64,000 nt of DNA from Elusimicrobiota bacterium (lineage in GTDB: Bacteria > Elusimicrobiota > Elusimicrobia > UBA1565 > UBA9628): positions 1 through 64,000 of the forward strand of contig JACQAZ010000038.1 of assembly GCA_016194705.1 (NCBI GenBank), given 5' to 3'. Of the stretch, positions 62,493-64,000 are shown one piece after another. A program made the position numbers and the translations under genes. Position 1 is the first letter of the stretch. Every line of letters begins with the position of its first letter. Below the pieces are notes generated by a model that saw nothing but the letters and a program-made list of their open reading frames with translations, made no database searches and was not told the origin of the DNA.

Positions 62493-64000
62493 ATGCCGAC
62501 CGCCGCGAAGAAGCCTGCCAAGAAAAAGGAAGACGCCTGGCCCACGGGGCTCAAGGAATTTTTCCTGCCGCTGCACCGGACCTTCGAGGCCCGCCGCCAG
62601 GCGCTGCTCGAACGCCGCAGGAGGGCTCTCGAAGAAGCCCACGGCGGCCGGCTTCCCGGCTATCTGCCCGAGTCCGAGGCGACCAAGGGCAAGTGGAGGA
62701 TCGCGCTGCCCGAGTGGGCCAAAGACCAGCGCAACCAGATCACGGGGCCGGCGGACAATCCAAAGCTTCTAGTGGGCATGTGCAACGCGGGCGACCCGGG
62801 CTGCATGCCCGACGGCGAGGATTCGATCACGACCGACTGGGAGCACGTGAGGGCCGCGCACAAGAACACGATCGAGGCCATCAAGGGGAGCTTGACCTAC
62901 ACCGACCCCGCGACGAAGAAGGTCTCGAAGATCAAGCCGTCGAATCAGCTGATGTTTTACCGGCCGCGCGGACTGCACCTTGACGAAACGCATTGCATCC
63001 CGGGCGAGGCGGTCTCCGGGTCGCTCTTCGACCTCGCCTGCGTGTTCTTCTTCACTAGGAACGAGCGGCTCGCGTCCATCAAGGACGAAGCACTCAGGCC
63101 AAAGCTGTGCTTCTACATCCCCAAAACCGAGTCTCACGAGGATGCGGCTTGGTTCTCGGATGTTCTGGCCGCGATGGAGAAGGCCGTCGGCCTTGCGACC
63201 GGAACGACCAAGATCATGTTCCTCATCGAGTCCCTGCCCGCGGCCTACCAAGCCGAGGAGATCCTCCACGCCGCGCGCCGGCACATCATCGGCCTCAACC
63301 TCGGCCGCTGGGACTACATGGCCAGCCTCATCGATTTCAAGCTCGGCGATCCCAAGTGGATTCTGCCCGACAGGAACACGATCCCGCACGACATCCCCTT
63401 CTTCCAGAACATCCGCCACCGCATCGTGGATGTCTGCCACCGCCGCGGCGCGCTGGCGATCGGCGGCATGACCGCGCTCTTCCCGGACCGGCAGAATCCC
63501 GAGATCAACGCGCGCGCCTGCGAGCGCCTCAAGATCGACAAGAAAAACGAAGCCGCGCTAGGCTTCGACGGGGCCTGGACCGGGCATCCGGACCAGCATG
63601 AGGGCGCCATTTCCCAATTCCCCGCGCCCAACCAGCTTTCGGTGACGCATCCCAAGTCCGCTCGCCATCCCGATCTCGTCCCCACGCCTGCGGGCATCGG
63701 CGCGGTCACGGTGGCGGGCACCAAGGACGCGATCCGCACCATGATCGAGTACCGCTTCGGCGTGCTCTCGGGCCTCGGCGCGCGCATGATCAAGGGCTAC
63801 GACGCCAAGGGCCAGCTCATCGGCAACTTCATGGAGGACCTCGCCACTGACCGCATCTACCGGCTGATGGTCGCCCAGCGCATCCGGCACGCGGTCAAGA
63901 CGGCCGAGGGCGCAAGGGTCACGGAGGATCTCATCGGGCAGTGGTTCGATGAGGAGCTTGCCAAGATTTTGAAGGAGCATCCGAAGGATGCCGAGAGATA
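62493..64000 (+). CDS. aceB: malate synthase A, 3' partial
   Basis: ATG 62493 begins about 502 codons, open to the window edge. KFKPSNQLM-type loop (here KPSNQLMFYRPRGLHLDE), LFDLACVFF, YIPKTESHEDAAWF, IMFLIESLPAAYQAEEIL and NLGRWDYMASLIDF, with the catalytic-region GMTALFP, are typical of malate synthase A. Condenses glyoxylate and acetyl-CoA. Only a few tens of residues are missing at the C-terminus by comparison with the usual 530-540. It has no good Shine-Dalgarno. Confidence 0.95.
   Translation, partial: MPTAAKKPAKKKEDAWPTGLKEFFLPLHRTFEARRQALLERRRRALEEAHGGRLPGYLPESEATKGKWRIALPEWAKDQRNQITGPADNPKLLVGMCNAGDPGCMPDGEDSITTDWEHVRAAHKNTIEAIKGSLTYTDPATKKVSKIKPSNQLMFYRPRGLHLDETHCIPGEAVSGSLFDLACVFFFTRNERLASIKDEALRPKLCFYIPKTESHEDAAWFSDVLAAMEKAVGLATGTTKIMFLIESLPAAYQAEEILHAARRHIIGLNLGRWDYMASLIDFKLGDPKWILPDRNTIPHDIPFFQNIRHRIVDVCHRRGALAIGGMTALFPDRQNPEINARACERLKIDKKNEAALGFDGAWTGHPDQHEGAISQFPAPNQLSVTHPKSARHPDLVPTPAGIGAVTVAGTKDAIRTMIEYRFGVLSGLGARMIKGYDAKGQLIGNFMEDLATDRIYRLMVAQRIRHAVKTAEGARVTEDLIGQWFDEELAKILKEHPKDAER

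Overview
The window is GC-rich bacterial DNA from a Gram-negative organism. It holds many Sec signal peptides, lipoboxes, an outer-membrane barrel protein of the PorV/UPF0164 type, an OmpA-like lipoprotein and a type A RNase P RNA. The mix of giant Ig-like and beta-helix surface proteins, a PorV-like protein, FlgD-like C-terminal domains and many secreted orphan proteins fits Elusimicrobiota or a neighbouring phylum. That placement is inference only; no 16S gene is present.

Layout. 1-16.6 kb: a plus-strand operon of five overlapping or nearly abutting genes for surface proteins. The first is cut by the window edge; two are giants of about 2141 and 1926 codons; the last is PorV/UPF0164-like. 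16.63-17.11 kb: a non-coding or orphan stretch ending in a tRNA 3' half with CCA and a hairpin. 17.1-22.1 kb: minus-strand small membrane and secreted proteins. 22.1-23.65 kb: a lipoprotein and an ECF sigma factor fused to a lipobox-like segment and a duplicated helical domain. 23.7-28.4 kb: M28 peptidase, FAD oxidoreductase, two methyltransferases and a DUF2721 protein. 28.5-34.5 kb: alpha/beta hydrolase, secreted dipeptidyl-peptidase III, a HEXXH peptidase and a HEAT-repeat protein. 34.5-38.2 kb: copper amine oxidase coupled to a CbiX-like chelatase, a zinc-ribbon coiled-coil protein and rnpB. 38.2-42.8 kb: LPP20-like, DUF1287 and HELSH-peptidase proteins, and a Rieske protein. 42.8-46.5 kb: guaB divergent from hemB-hemL. 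46.5-49.7 kb: ECF sigma / membrane protein / bactofilin-like-RDD / DUF4097 operon. 49.8-57.1 kb: aldehyde dehydrogenase, EVE protein, TPR-Ser/Thr kinase, NYN protein, sarcosine-oxidase-like flavoprotein and membrane proteins. 57.2-64 kb: aconitase, metallo-beta-lactamase-fold protein, OmpA-like lipoprotein, SIMPL protein and malate synthase (cut by the edge).

The strongest unexplained signal is in start-site architecture. Many genes have a -10 hexamer exactly 6 (sometimes 5-9) bases before the start codon, three of them with a -35 TTGAC(A/G) at 17-base spacing. In rnpB a TATACT box also lies 6 bases before the RNA 5' end. This points to widespread leaderless mRNAs. Other notable signals are two 42-bp palindromes sharing ATTGTCA/TGACAAT ends, two ECF sigma genes preceded by promoters with identical spacing, a sigma factor fused to an apparent lipoprotein, and a possible type IX-like cargo/PorV gene pair.
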